Assembly: GCA_963726765.1 (NCBI GenBank)
Contig: CAVSDH010000004.1
Location: forward strand, 434,001 to 498,000
Reading direction: 5' to 3'
Length of the DNA: 64,000 nt
Source: CAIWHR01 sp963726765
Lineage (GTDB): Bacteria; Pseudomonadota; Gammaproteobacteria; Burkholderiales; Casimicrobiaceae
A program made the position numbers and the translations under genes. The notes beneath the pieces are model-generated. The model made no database searches and was not told the DNA's origin. It saw only the letters and a list, made by a program, of their open reading frames with translations. This document shows positions 45,737-55,507 of this stretch, piece after piece. Numbering within the stretch: the first letter of the stretch is position 1; the number at the start of each line of letters is the position of its first letter.

Positions 45737-47044
45737 TCAGCCCTTCGGCCGCTTGTCGACGACGCGCTTCGCCTTGCCGAGCGAACGCTCGACGCCGCCC
45801 GGCGCGACGATGCGCACTTCCGCCGTCACGCCGATCATCGATTTGATGTTGTGCGCGAGCTTCCTGCCGGCGGCCTCGCCATCGGCGTCTCCCGCGGCGG
45901 GCGAGCGCTCGACCACCACCGCAAGTTCGTCCAGGTTGCCGGGCCGCGTGATCTCGAGCTGGTAATGGGGCTCGAGCGCACGGTCCTTCAGGATCAGCTC
46001 CTCGACCTGCGTCGGGAACACGTTGACGCCGCGGATGATCAGCATGTCGTCGGAACGTCCCGTGATCTTTTCCATCCGCCGCATCGAGCGCGCCGTCGGT
46101 GGCAACAGGCGAGTCAGGTCGCGCGTCCGGTAGCGAATCATCGGCAGCGCTTCCTTCGTGAGCGACGTGAAGACGAGCTCGCCCTTCTCGCCGTCCGGCA
46201 GCACCTTGCCCGTTTCGGGGTCGATGATCTCGGGATAGAAGTGGTCTTCCCAGATCGTGAGCCCATCCTTCGTCTCGATGCACTCCTGCGCGACACCCGG
46301 CCCCATCACTTCCGAGAGGCCGTAGATGTCGATCGCGTCCATGGCGAGCTTGCCCTCGATCGCCGTGCGCATCGCGGGCGTCCACGGCTCGGCGCCGAAG
46401 ATGCCGATCTTGAGCGAGGTCTTGCGGGGATCGATCCCCTGCCGCTCCATCTCCTCGGCGATCGCCAGCATGTACGACGGCGTCACCATGATGATGTCGG
46501 GCCGAAAATCCATGATCAGCTGGACCTGCCGTTCGGTCATGCCGCCCGACATCGGAATCACCGTCGCGCCCAGCTTCTCGGCGCCGTAATGGGCGCCGAG
46601 CCCGCCGGTGAAGAGGCCGTAGCCATACGCGACGTGGATGATGTCCCCCGCGCGGCCGCCCGCAGCCCGAATCGAACGCGCCATCAAGCTTGCCCAGGTG
46701 TCGATGTCGGAGGCGGTGTACCCGACGACCGTCGGCTTCCCCGTCGTGCCGGACGACGCGTGGATTCGCGAGACCCGCTCGCGCGGGACGGCAAACATGC
46801 CGAATGGATAGTTGTCGCGCAGATCGGATTTCACCGTAAACGGGAACCGCGCAAGGTCGGCAAGCGTCTTGCACGCGTCGGGCGCAACGCCCGCGCGGTC
46901 GAACGCCTTCCGGTAATGCGGCACGTTTTCGTACGCGTGCCTGAGCGACCAGCGCAGTCGCAGAAGCTGCAGTCCGGTCAGCTCGTCGCGGCTGGCGGTC
47001 TCGATGGGCTCGAGATCGCCGGCGGCGGGTCTCTTCGCGGTCAT
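45737..47044 (-). CDS. paaK: Phenylacetate-CoA ligase
   Basis: 435 residues of the adenylate-forming family: the phosphate-binding SSGTTGKPTVVGY near 93-105, YGYGLFTGGLGAHYG, and IYGLSEVMGPGVA. It activates phenylacetate to phenylacetyl-CoA with ATP, the entry step of the pathway. The start MTAKRPAAG at 47044 overlaps the paaI stop (ATGA). It is the last paa gene of the operon reading leftwards. Confidence 0.93.
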   Translation of the reverse strand: MTAKRPAAGDLEPIETASRDELTGLQLLRLRWSLRHAYENVPHYRKAFDRAGVAPDACKTLADLARFPFTVKSDLRDNYPFGMFAVPRERVSRIHASSGTTGKPTVVGYTASDIDTWASLMARSIRAAGGRAGDIIHVAYGYGLFTGGLGAHYGAEKLGATVIPMSGGMTERQVQLIMDFRPDIIMVTPSYMLAIAEEMERQGIDPRKTSLKIGIFGAEPWTPAMRTAIEGKLAMDAIDIYGLSEVMGPGVAQECIETKDGLTIWEDHFYPEIIDPETGKVLPDGEKGELVFTSLTKEALPMIRYRTRDLTRLLPPTARSMRRMEKITGRSDDMLIIRGVNVFPTQVEELILKDRALEPHYQLEITRPGNLDELAVVVERSPAAGDADGEAAGRKLAHNIKSMIGVTAEVRIVAPGGVERSLGKAKRVVDKRPKG

Positions 47045-47508
47045 GGGGCGGCCTCCTCCTTGATCACGTGGCCCTTGATCCTGTAGCTCTTGCCGCGGAA
47101 CAGCGCGATTTTCTCGCCCTGCTGGTTGGTCACCTCGATGTCGAACACGCCGGTGCGCCCCGAGGCGCTGCGCTCGTGTGCGACAGCGGTCAGCACGTCG
47201 CCTTCGCGCGCCGGGGCGAGAAAGTCGATTCCGCAGCCCGACGCCACCGTGTTGAGATTGTAGCTGTTGCACGCGTAGGCGAACGCGCTGTCGCAGAGCG
47301 TGAAAATGAAACCACCGTGGCAGATCGCATGCCCGTTCAGCATGTCGGCGCGGACGGCCATCGCCAGCTCCGCGCGGCCCGGTCCGACGCGGACGATCCG
47401 CATGCCGAGCCCCTGCGAGGCGACGTCGCGCGCCCACATCGCCGCCGTCACCCGCTCGGCAAGCACCTGCGCGTCGGCGGGACCCAGTGCAGGATGATGT
47501 TCACCCAA
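47041..47508 (-). CDS. paaI: Phenylacetyl-CoA pathway thioesterase
   Basis: 155 residues of the hot-dog thioesterase PaaI: LNGHAICHGGFIFTLCDSAFAYACNS and CGIDFLAPAREGD. It rescues CoA from dead-end acyl-CoA intermediates of ring oxidation. No ATG or GTG fits; a TTG at 47508 has GGAGG eight bases upstream and gives the family N-terminus, so it is taken as the start. It overlaps the paaH stop by eight bases. Confidence 0.88.
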   Translation of the reverse strand: MGEHHPALGPADAQVLAERVTAAMWARDVASQGLGMRIVRVGPGRAELAMAVRADMLNGHAICHGGFIFTLCDSAFAYACNSYNLNTVASGCGIDFLAPAREGDVLTAVAHERSASGRTGVFDIEVTNQQGEKIALFRGKSYRIKGHVIKEEAAP

Positions 47509-49048
47509 CCAGCGTTCCTCCGGTCGTCGCCCGCCGCGCGACCAGCGGCGAGATCCGGTAGCGATCCTCGCCGTAATGGCCCGCCAGGTTGGCCAGCACG
47601 TCGCGCACCGTCGCGACGCCAACCGCGTCGCCCCACGCGAGCGGACCGCGAGGGTAGTTGACGCCCTGCCTCATCGCGATGTCGATCGACGCCGGCTCGG
47701 CCACCCGTTGCACCACGGCGTCGGCTGCCTCGTTGGCAAGCGCGCACACGACTCGCATGACGATCAGTCCCGCGACGTCGTCCACGCGGCTGACGGTGAT
47801 GCCTGCCGCCGCGAGTGCGCCGACCGCCGAAGCCCACGCGTCGTCGCTGCAGCTGTCGGCGCGCGCCGCCGCAAGGCGCGGCGCCGTCGCGAAATCGTGC
47901 GCGAGGTCGAAGAGCACGAGGTCGCGCACACCCGTTGCCGCGACGCGCGACGTCGCGGTGCGCCCGTCGGTCATGGCGAGCCAGGCGCCGCCCGCCTTGC
48001 CGGCGATGTGGAGTGCGCCGCCCGGAAACCGGGAATCGGCGCGCGCGCGTTCGACCGATACGCCGGCGGCAGCCATGCGGTCGGCCAGCGGTGACGCGAT
48101 GCCGATGTCGCCATGCAGCGTGACGGCGCCGGGCACGGGTCCGGCGGGCTCGCGGTGGGGCTCGGGTCTGGCCGCTTGCGGTCCGTAGTCGTAGAAGCCG
48201 CGTCCCGATTTCCGGCCGAGCCACCCTGCGGCAACGAGTTCCTGCTGCCGCACCGACGGCGCATAGCGCGGATCGCGGAAGAACCCCTCCCAGACGCTTC
48301 TCGTCACCGCGAAATTCACGTCGAGACCGATCAGGTCCATCAATTCGAAGGGGCCCATCCGGAAGCCGCCCGCCTCGCGCAACACGGCATCGATCGTGGC
48401 CGCATCGGCTGCACCTTCGGCCAGCAGCCGCAGTCCTTCGCCGTAGAAGGGCCTCGCGCATCGGTTGACGATGAATCCGGGCGTGGACGCGGCGCGCACG
48501 GGAGCCTTGCCCCAGGCCGCCGCCGTCGCGAACGCGGTTTCCGCGACATCGGGCGACGTCGCGAGGCCGCGGACGATCTCGACCAGCGGCATCATCGGCA
48601 CCGGATTGAAGAAATGCATGCCGACCACCCGGCCCGGATGGGTGAGCCCCGCCGCGAGCTCGGTGATCGACAGCGACGACGTGTTCGTCGCCAGGATGCA
48701 ATCCGGCGCGACCACGTTCTCGAGCCGCGAAAAGAGTTCGCGCTTCGCGCCGGCATCCTCGACGATCGCCTCGATGACGAGCTGCGCCATGCAGGCGTCG
48801 GGCAGCGTGACCACCGTCGCGATTCGCCCGACGGCGGCGTCCGCGTCCGCCTGGGAAAGCCGGCCCTTCGCGGTCTGCTTCGCGAGCGCGTCGGCAATGC
48901 CCGCCTTCGCGGCATCGGCGGCACCGAAGCGGGTGTCGTGCAGCTGAACGCGGTGACCGGCCAGCGCCGCGACCTGCGCGATGCCCGCGCCCATGGCACC
49001 GGCGCCGATGACGGCGACGGTCGCATTGGCGGTCAGTGCGGCAGCCAT
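47501..49048 (-). CDS. paaH: 3-hydroxyacyl-CoA dehydrogenase
   Basis: 515 residues, the two-domain length of PaaH (PaaC in older Pseudomonas naming). The NAD-binding GAGAMGAGIAQVAALAGH is at about 13-30, the catalytic His in GMHFFNPVPMMPLVEIV, and a second C-terminal dehydrogenase-like domain follows (RQGVNYPRGPLAWGDAVG). It oxidises 3-hydroxyadipyl-CoA. Start MAAALTANA at 49048; the longer frame overlaps paaG and is ignored. Confidence 0.92.
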   Translation of the reverse strand: MAAALTANATVAVIGAGAMGAGIAQVAALAGHRVQLHDTRFGAADAAKAGIADALAKQTAKGRLSQADADAAVGRIATVVTLPDACMAQLVIEAIVEDAGAKRELFSRLENVVAPDCILATNTSSLSITELAAGLTHPGRVVGMHFFNPVPMMPLVEIVRGLATSPDVAETAFATAAAWGKAPVRAASTPGFIVNRCARPFYGEGLRLLAEGAADAATIDAVLREAGGFRMGPFELMDLIGLDVNFAVTRSVWEGFFRDPRYAPSVRQQELVAAGWLGRKSGRGFYDYGPQAARPEPHREPAGPVPGAVTLHGDIGIASPLADRMAAAGVSVERARADSRFPGGALHIAGKAGGAWLAMTDGRTATSRVAATGVRDLVLFDLAHDFATAPRLAAARADSCSDDAWASAVGALAAAGITVSRVDDVAGLIVMRVVCALANEAADAVVQRVAEPASIDIAMRQGVNYPRGPLAWGDAVGVATVRDVLANLAGHYGEDRYRISPLVARRATTGGTLVG

Positions 49049-49061
49049 GGGCGATGGCGCC

Positions 49062-49854
49062 TCAGCGGCCGGTGAACTTCGGTTGCCGCTTGGCCATGAA
49101 GGCGGCGACGCCCTCGCGATAGTCGTCGGAACCGCCGAGTTCGCGCATGAATTCACGTTCGAGGTCGAGCTGCGTCTCGAGCGCGTTCGCGCCGCTCGCG
49201 TAGAGCGCCTGCTTGGTCCGCGCCAGCCCGCGGGTGGGCGCCTGCGCAAAGTGCGCGGCAAGGCTTTCCGCCAATGCAGGCAACTCGGCGTCTTCCACGC
49301 ATTGCCAGATGAGGCCCCATGCGGCGGCCCGCTCCGCGCTGATTTTCTCGCCCAGCATCGCCATCCCCATCGCGCGCGCCGTTCCGACGAGCCGCGGCAG
49401 GAAATAGGTTCCGCCGGTGTCCGGGATCAGGCCGAGCTTGGAGAAGGCCTCGATGAAGCTCGCCGACTTGGCCGCGACGACGATGTCGCAGGCAAACGCA
49501 AGGTTGGCGCCTGCGCCTGCGGCAACCCCGTTCACGGCGCAGATCACGGGCAACGGCAACGAGCGAAGCCCCAGCACGAGCGGCTTGTAGTTGCGTTCGA
49601 TGGACGCGCCGAGGTCGACCGGCGCATCACCCGCCGAGACCGCACGATCCGACAGATCCTGTCCCGGCACAGAAGCCGCGCCCGTTACCGGTGAGAAGCA
49701 GGACCCGCGCCGAACGCTCTGCGCGCACGAGACCGAGCGCGTCGCGCACCTCGGCATGCATCGCGTCGTTGAAGCTGTTCAGGCGGTCCGGCCGGTTCAA
49801 GGTCAGCCGCGCGATCCCGCCCTCCTGCGCAAAGAGGATATGCTCGTAGCTCAT
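49062..49854 (-). CDS. paaG: Ring-epoxide isomerase (crotonase family), frameshifted
   Basis: About 263 residues. N-terminus MSYEHILFAQEGGIARL with NRPDRLNSFNDAMHAEV is typical of PaaG, the isomerase that turns the ring-epoxide of phenylacetyl-CoA into oxepin-CoA. A one-base slip near 49669-49672 (inside GRGFCAG-QDLSDRAV) breaks the frame. The rest reads on in the next frame (AVNGVAAGAGANLAFACDI, KLGLIPDTGGTYFLPRLVG). An Asp replaces the second hydratase Glu, as in PaaG isomerases. Start ATG 49854. Confidence 0.86.
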
Positions 49855-49880
49855 GGACGCGCGTCGCGAATCCGTGCCGA

Positions 49881-51546
49881 TCAGACGTGCCGTCGGCTCT
49901 GGACCACGCGGAATCGCCCCGCGACGAACGCCGCATCCGTCAGCGCCGCGTTGGCCGCCGGATTGGCGCCGGTGCCATGGAAATCCGAGAACGCCGCCGA
50001 CTGGTTGACGAACACGCCGCCCGTCAGGTTGATCGAAAGAGCGACACCGGCGTCCTCCGCAACGTCGGTCGCCCGCGCGATCACGTCGTCGCGCGACGAG
50101 TACACGGACAGCGTCAGCGCCCCCTTGCGCAGCACGGCGTCGCGTGCGATCGCGAGACTTTCGGCGGTGTCCCTGGTCGCGATCACGAATGCGACCGGCC
50201 CGAACCATTCCTCGAGGTACTTGTCCGAATCAGCCGCTGAAAGCTTGACGATGAGGGGAGTCCGGATCGTCGCGCCGGCGAACTGCGGATGCGCGAGCGC
50301 CTGGGTGTCGAGCACGATCGACCCCAGCGAACGCGCGGCCTCGAGACGCTTCAGCACGCCGTCGTTGACTACGGCGCCAAGGAATCTCGACGGCGCGCGC
50401 CGGGTCGGCGAGCAGCTTCTGCACGCCGTCGGCAAGTCCGGCGGCCACCTGATCGAACGACAAATGCCCCTCCGGCGTGTCGATGCCTCCCTGCGGAATG
50501 TAGATGTTCTGCGGCGCCGTGCACATCTGGCCGGTATAGAGCGACAGCGAGAACGCGACGTTGCGCACCAGCCCCTTGAAGTCGGCGGTCGAGTCGACGA
50601 CGATCTGGTTGACGCCCGATTTCTCGGTGAACACCTGAGCCTGCCGCGCATGGTCTTCGAGCCAGTTTCCGTTCGCGGCGCTGCCGGTGAAATCGATGAT
50701 GCGGACGTCGCTGCGCAGTGCGAGCTTCTGCGCGACGTCGTCGCTCGCGGCGTGGGCGAACAACGTGACGATGTTGGGATCGAACCCGGCATCCACCAGA
50801 ACCTCGCGCGCGATCTTCACCGTGAGCGCAAGCGGAAGGATCGCGGCCGGATGGGGCTTGACGACGACCGCATTGCCGGTGGCGAGGTCCGCGAAAAGCC
50901 CGGGAAACCCGTTCCACGTGGGGAACGTGCAGCACCCGATCACGAGCCCGATCCCGCGCGGCACGACGCGGAAGCGCTTTTCCATCTTCAGCGGCTCGTT
51001 CTTGCCCTGCGGCTTCTCCCAGTGCGCCGACGCAGGGATGCGGCGAATCTCGTCCCACGCGTAGGCCACGGCCTCGAGGCCGCGGTCCTGTGCATGCGGC
51101 CCACCCGCCTGGAATGCCATCATGAACGCCTGCCCCGTCGTGTGCATCACCGCGTTGGCGAACAGGAAGCTCTGCTGGTTGATGCGGGCGAGTGTTTCGA
51201 GGCAAACGCCCGCCCACGCTTCGGGCCCGGCCCTGCGCCACGACGACTGCGCCTCACCGATCGCCGCGAACAGCGTATCCGGGTCGCCCTTCGGATAGGT
51301 GATGCCAAGCGGCATCCCGTACGGCGATTTCTCGCCGCCGATCCTGCCGATCGTACCCGGCTGGTCGAGCGGGAACGGCTTGTCCTTCAGCGCTTCGAAG
51401 GCGGCCTTCCCGGCCTCCGCTGCGCCCTCGCCATAGACTTTCGGGCTCGCCGATTCGGGGTACGCGCTCCAGTAACTGCGGGCGGCAATGGCTTCCACGG
51501 CGCGATCGAGCGTCGCGCGATGGCGTTCGAAAAACGGATGCGGCAC
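49881..51546 (-). CDS. paaN: PaaN-type aldehyde dehydrogenase, frameshifted
   Basis: About 554 residues of the PaaN family (aldehyde dehydrogenases that replace the dehydrogenase half of PaaZ). Features: GLVIGCCTFPTWNGFPGLF, TGNAVVVKPHPAAILPLAL, FTGSAANGNWLE, and catalytic Cys in YTGQMCTAPQNIY. A frame slip near 50385-50398 moves the last third into the next frame (FLGAVVNDGVLKRLEAARS on). GTG at 51546 is preferred because GGGAG lies six bases upstream; the earlier GTG has none. It would oxidise the semialdehyde released after oxepin-CoA ring opening. Confidence 0.85.
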
Positions 51547-51619
51547 GGCGGGCTCCCGGGGCACTTCGTTGGCGACGAAACTCTAGCACGGCGAACACGG
51601 GGTTCGCAGTGCGCGCCTT

Positions 51620-52696
51620 TTATGCAGTCTGATCGTAATCGACGGTGACCTGGTCCGTCACCGGGTAACTCTGGCAGGTCAGCACGAAGCCGCGCGCGAC
51701 CTCGTAGTCCTCGAGCGCAAAGTTGACGTCCATGTCGGCCTCGCCCGCGACGAGCTTGGCACGACAGGTCGAGCAGACACCGCCCTTGCACGAATACGGC
51801 AGCTCGACGCCGGCCTTGAGCCCGGCCTCCAGAATGCTCTCCTTGCCCTTCTCCAGCGTGAACGAGCGCGTTGCGCCGTCCAGAATCACGGTGACCTCGC
51901 AATCGGCGCGGCCCGGCGCAGGCGCGCTGCTGGCCTTGTGCTCGTGCTTCGGGATGCTGGCAGCGAAACGTTCGATCCGGATGCCGGTTTCCGGGAAGCC
52001 GCAGGCACGCAGCGCTTCGGCGACTGCCTGCATCATTCCGTCGGGCCCGCAGAGATAGACCGCGTCGACGGCCGCGAGGTCGACCCAGTGCGCGAGGAGC
52101 GCCTGCGCCTTCTCGCGATCGATGCGGCCGTGCAGCAGCGGGATGTCCTGCGCCTCGCGCGAGAGCACGTGCACCAGATTGAATCGCGTCAGGTACGCAT
52201 CCTTCAGCTCGGCGAGCTCGTCGCGAAACATGACGGTGCCCGACGCGCGATTGCCGTAGAAGAGCGTGAACTGGCTTGCCGGCTCGGCCGCGAGGGTCGT
52301 GCCGATGATCGACAGCATCGGCGTGATCCCGCTGCCCGCCGCGAATGCGACGTACCGACCGGCACGGGTCGCCACCGGCGCGACGCCGAAATGCCCCAGC
52401 GGCGGCATGACCTCCAGCGTATCGCCCGCGGCGACCGATTCGCCCGCCCAGGTCGAGAAAACACCTCCGGCGCTCTTCTTGACGGCGATCCGGAGCGCAC
52501 CCTCCTGCACCGTCGAGCAGATCGAGTAGGAACGCCGTATGTCCTGATCGCCGATCCTTGCGCGGACCGTTACGTGCTGGCCCGCTTCGAATCTGAACGC
52601 TGCCTCGAGGTCCGGCGGAACCGCGAACGTGAGCGCCACGGCGTCGCGCGTCTCGCGCTCGACGGTCGCCACTTTCAGCGGATGGAACTTGCTCAT
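51620..52696 (-). CDS. paaE: Phenylacetyl-CoA epoxidase reductase subunit
   Basis: 358 residues. A ferredoxin-NADP reductase-like half (FAD-binding RRSYSICST, NAD-binding FAAGSGITPML, LCGPDGMM) is followed by a plant-type [2Fe-2S] ferredoxin (PYSCKGGVCSTCRAKL with a fourth Cys in LTCQSYP). It passes electrons from NADPH to the PaaAC oxygenase. ATG at 52696, 49 bases after paaD. Length is normal. Confidence 0.95.
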   Translation of the reverse strand: MSKFHPLKVATVERETRDAVALTFAVPPDLEAAFRFEAGQHVTVRARIGDQDIRRSYSICSTVQEGALRIAVKKSAGGVFSTWAGESVAAGDTLEVMPPLGHFGVAPVATRAGRYVAFAAGSGITPMLSIIGTTLAAEPASQFTLFYGNRASGTVMFRDELAELKDAYLTRFNLVHVLSREAQDIPLLHGRIDREKAQALLAHWVDLAAVDAVYLCGPDGMMQAVAEALRACGFPETGIRIERFAASIPKHEHKASSAPAPGRADCEVTVILDGATRSFTLEKGKESILEAGLKAGVELPYSCKGGVCSTCRAKLVAGEADMDVNFALEDYEVARGFVLTCQSYPVTDQVTVDYDQTA

Positions 52697-52745
52697 GGTG
52701 AGGCGCCCCCTGCCCGACGGCAACGAGGACCGATAGGTCGACGCA

Positions 52746-53327
52746 TCAATGCGGCTTGAAGTAGTCGAACGGCTCGAGGCACGCTTCGCAGCGGTGCTGC
52801 GACTTGCAGGCGGTCGACCCGAACCGGGACAGGAGCTGCGTGCGCTCCGACCCGCAGCGCGGGCACGGCACGACGACCGCCGCGCGACGCGGCGAGCGCA
52901 ATCCCGAAATGTCGACGCGCGTCGCTCCCGCCACGGGGGCCGCGGGCGGCGCGATCCCGTAGGCGCGAAGCTTGGACCGCGCCTCCGGCGAGATCCAGTC
53001 GGTGGTCCACGCCGGAGAAAGCCGGGTTTCAAGCTGCACGCGCGACACTCCCGCCGCCATCAGTGCGTCACGTATGCCCGACGCGATAAGCTCGGTCGCC
53101 GGGCAACCGGAATAGGTCGGTGTGACGCGCACGACGAGCATGGTCGGGTCGCCGATGTCCCACTCGAGACTGCGGACGATGCCGAGTTCGACGACGGAGA
53201 CCACCGGGATCTCGGGGTCGGGCACGGCGTCGAGCGCCCGCCACAGTTCGGCAAGCGTCGGTGGCGCGACGGTGGCGTCGACAGGAATCATGCGCAACTC
53301 GGTCGTCGGCATCGACGTGCTCACCAT
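52746..53327 (-). CDS. paaD: Phenylacetyl-CoA epoxidase maturation/accessory subunit
   Basis: 193 residues. A DUF59/MIP18 fold (VPDPEIPVVSVVELGIV, VRVTPTYSGCPATELI) precedes a C-terminal zinc-ribbon (CPRCGSERTQ with CKSQHRCEAC). PaaD is needed for active epoxidase, probably for iron or Fe-S delivery. Start ATG 53327, overlapping the paaC stop; the GTG three bases on is an alternative. Confidence 0.9.
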   Translation of the reverse strand: MVSTSMPTTELRMIPVDATVAPPTLAELWRALDAVPDPEIPVVSVVELGIVRSLEWDIGDPTMLVVRVTPTYSGCPATELIASGIRDALMAAGVSRVQLETRLSPAWTTDWISPEARSKLRAYGIAPPAAPVAGATRVDISGLRSPRRAAVVVPCPRCGSERTQLLSRFGSTACKSQHRCEACLEPFDYFKPH

Positions 53328-54100
53328 TGCGCGCCCGGATACGCGCGCTGCATGAACTGCATCTCGGCCAGCACGTAACCGAGGTACTCCGTATGCGCGC
53401 CCTGCTTGCCTCCGCGCTGCATGTGGCCGTACGCCGGCACGGAAATCGTGGCGTCGGCAAGGACCGCCTCGACGCGCTCCCGCCAGGGCGCCGCAAGCGT
53501 GCGCACGTCGGCGGCGATGCCCGCGTCGATCAGCGTGATCTCGTCGTCGTCCGCGGCGAACATTTCCCCCGTGTACGTCCAGAGGTTGTCGATGGCCGCC
53601 TGCATCTTCGCGTGCGATTCGTCGGTGCCGTCGCCCAGCCGGATCACCCAGTCGCCGGAACGGTCGACGTGGTACGCGACCTCCTTGGCCGCCTTCGCGG
53701 CGATCCCGGCGATACGCGAATCGCGCGAGCCGGCAAGGACGTCGAGTGCCTGCTCGTGCCACACGTCGAAAAGGAACTGCCGCGCCATGGTGTCGGCAAA
53801 ATTGCCGTTCGGTTGCTCGGTGACGAGGAGGTTGCGGAATTCCCCGCCGTCGCGCAGGAACGCAAGCTGGTCCTCGTCCCGCCCCTTGCCCGCGAAGCGC
53901 GCCTCGACCTCGCCGGCGTAGGACAGCCACATACGCGCCTGGCCGAGCAGGTCGAGGCCGACGTTGGCGAGGGCCAGATCCTCCTCGAGCACCGGCCCCT
54001 TGCCGACCCACGCACCCAGACGTTGCGCCAGGATGAGCGGCGAATCGCCGAGGCGCAACAGGTAGTCGAACAACGGACGGTCCGGGACCATGGCGCTCAC
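53321..54100 (-). CDS. paaC: Phenylacetyl-CoA epoxidase structural subunit
   Basis: 259 residues, ferritin-like but without the diiron site of PaaA; it forms the structural partner. Family landmarks: LLRLGDSPLILAQRLGAW, DLALANVGLDLLGQARMW, KAAKEVAYHVDRSGDWV. GTG at 54100 gives MSAMVPDRPLFDYL and shares GTGA with the paaB stop. PaaA and PaaC alternate in the oxygenase core. Confidence 0.94.
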   Translation of the reverse strand: MSAMVPDRPLFDYLLRLGDSPLILAQRLGAWVGKGPVLEEDLALANVGLDLLGQARMWLSYAGEVEARFAGKGRDEDQLAFLRDGGEFRNLLVTEQPNGNFADTMARQFLFDVWHEQALDVLAGSRDSRIAGIAAKAAKEVAYHVDRSGDWVIRLGDGTDESHAKMQAAIDNLWTYTGEMFAADDDEITLIDAGIAADVRTLAAPWRERVEAVLADATISVPAYGHMQRGGKQGAHTEYLGYVLAEMQFMQRAYPGAQW

Positions 54101-54381
54101 AGATGCTTCACTTCGTCGGGCATCGGGAAGAACGTGGGGTGCCGGTAGACCTTGCTGTTCGCGGGCTCGAACAGGGCTTCCTTGTCGCCGGGCGCCGAGG
54201 CGACGATCGCCGACGAAGGCACGGCCCAGATCGAGACGCCCTCGTTGCGCCGCGTGTAGACGTCGCGCGCGTTCTTGATCGCCATCGCGCCATCGGCCGC
54301 GTGAAGGCTGCCGACGTGCTTGTGCGCGAGCCCGTGCTGCGAGCGGATGAAGATTTCCCAGAGCGGCCATTCGGTAGTCAT
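54097..54381 (-). CDS. paaB: Phenylacetyl-CoA epoxidase bridging subunit
   Basis: 94 residues, the small PaaB subunit: EWPLWEIFIRSQHGLAHKHVGSLHAADGAMA and YTRRNEGVSIWAVPS. It bridges PaaAC units in the oxygenase complex. ATG 54381 chosen for the family N-terminus MTTEWPLW; the longer frame is ignored. The gap to paaA is 10 bases. Confidence 0.94.
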   Translation of the reverse strand: MTTEWPLWEIFIRSQHGLAHKHVGSLHAADGAMAIKNARDVYTRRNEGVSIWAVPSSAIVASAPGDKEALFEPANSKVYRHPTFFPMPDEVKHL

Positions 54382-54391
54382 CGGAATCCTC

Positions 54392-55384
54392 CTAGGCGAC
54401 TTTCGCCGCGCGCGCGGCCTGTTTTTCCGCATGCGCCATCGCCGCCTCGCGAACCCATTCGCCGTCTTCCCACGCCTTGACGCGCGTGGCGAGGCGGTGC
54501 CGGTTGCACGGTCCGTTGCCCTTGATCACCTCGTAGAACTCGGTCCAGTCGATCGCGCCGAAATCGTAGTGGCCGCGCTCCTCGTTCCACTTGAGATCGG
54601 CATCCGGCACCCTCAGGCCGAGATAATCGGCCTGCGGCACGGTCTGATCGATGAAGCGCTGCCGCAATTCGTCGTTCGAGAGGATCTTGATCTTCCAGGC
54701 GGCGGACTGTGCGCTGTGGACGCTTTCGGCGTCCGGCGGGCCGAACATCATCACCGACGGCCACCACCAGCGATCGAGCGCGTCCTGCGCCATCGTCTTC
54801 TGCTCCGCCGTCCCGCGGGCGAGCGACATCATGATGTCGTAGCCCTGCCGCTGGTGAAAGCTTTCCTCCTTGCACACCCGCACCATCGCCCGCGCGTAGG
54901 GGCCGTACGAGCACCGGCAGAGCGGTATCTGGTTCATGATCGCCGCGCCGTCGACCAGCCAGCCGATCGCGCCGACGTCCGCCCAGGTGAGCGTCGGGTA
55001 GTTGAAGATGCTCGAATACTTGGCGCGGCCCGCGTGCAGATCGTCGATCATCCGGTCGCGCGACATGCCGAGCGTCTCCGCTGCGGCATACAGGTAGAGC
55101 CCGTGGCCGCCCTCGTCCTGCACCTTGGCCATGAGGATCGCCTTGCGCTTGAGCGAAGGCGCGCGGGTGATCCAGTTGCCTTCCGGCAGCATGCCGACGA
55201 TCTCCGAATGCGCGTGCTGTGAAATCTGCCGCACGAGCGTCTTCCGATAGGCGTCCGGCATCCAGTCCTTGGGCTCGATCTTGACGTCGGCATCGATTCG
55301 CGCCTGGAACGCCTGTTCGTCCGCCGACATCTCGGCCATCGTTGCCACCGCCTTGACGCCGGTATCGACCATCTGCGCGTACAT
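54392..55384 (-). CDS. paaA: Phenylacetyl-CoA 1,2-epoxidase catalytic subunit
   Basis: 330 residues, the diiron oxygenase that adds one oxygen atom to the ring of phenylacetyl-CoA. Ferritin-like carboxylate ligands are visible: VQDEGGHGLYLYAAAE (E91, H94) and CKEESFHQRQGYD (E173/E174, H177). ATG at 55384 has GGAGG five bases upstream. First gene of the operon; its promoter is described at 55436-55475. Confidence 0.96.
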   Translation of the reverse strand: MYAQMVDTGVKAVATMAEMSADEQAFQARIDADVKIEPKDWMPDAYRKTLVRQISQHAHSEIVGMLPEGNWITRAPSLKRKAILMAKVQDEGGHGLYLYAAAETLGMSRDRMIDDLHAGRAKYSSIFNYPTLTWADVGAIGWLVDGAAIMNQIPLCRCSYGPYARAMVRVCKEESFHQRQGYDIMMSLARGTAEQKTMAQDALDRWWWPSVMMFGPPDAESVHSAQSAAWKIKILSNDELRQRFIDQTVPQADYLGLRVPDADLKWNEERGHYDFGAIDWTEFYEVIKGNGPCNRHRLATRVKAWEDGEWVREAAMAHAEKQAARAAKVA

Positions 55385-55435
55385 CGGATCCTCCGCTTGC
55401 GCGTGCCCGCTGCGGGCCGCCGCGACGAGGCGAAA

Positions 55436-55475
55436 CGATACACTTCCCGGGCGCAGCGTGTAAAGTATGTATCAT
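55436..55475 (-). promoter_or_regulatory. paa operon promoter with candidate PaaX operator
   Basis: On the minus strand TTTACA (55464-55459), a 17-base spacer and GTATCG (55441-55436) form a plausible promoter for paaA. The two ends carry an imperfect dyad: CGATACACTT on the left and AAAGTATGTATCA on the right (GATACA opposite TGTATC). The divergent paaX gene makes a PaaX site likely here; the sequence is not identical to the E. coli one. Confidence 0.55.
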
Positions 55476-55507
55476 TTCCACGAACGCGCCGTCGATACGC
55501 CCAGCGC

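Noticed and set aside
49591..51648. 685-codon plus-strand open frame
   Set aside because: Antisense of paaG and paaN; Arg-rich shadow.
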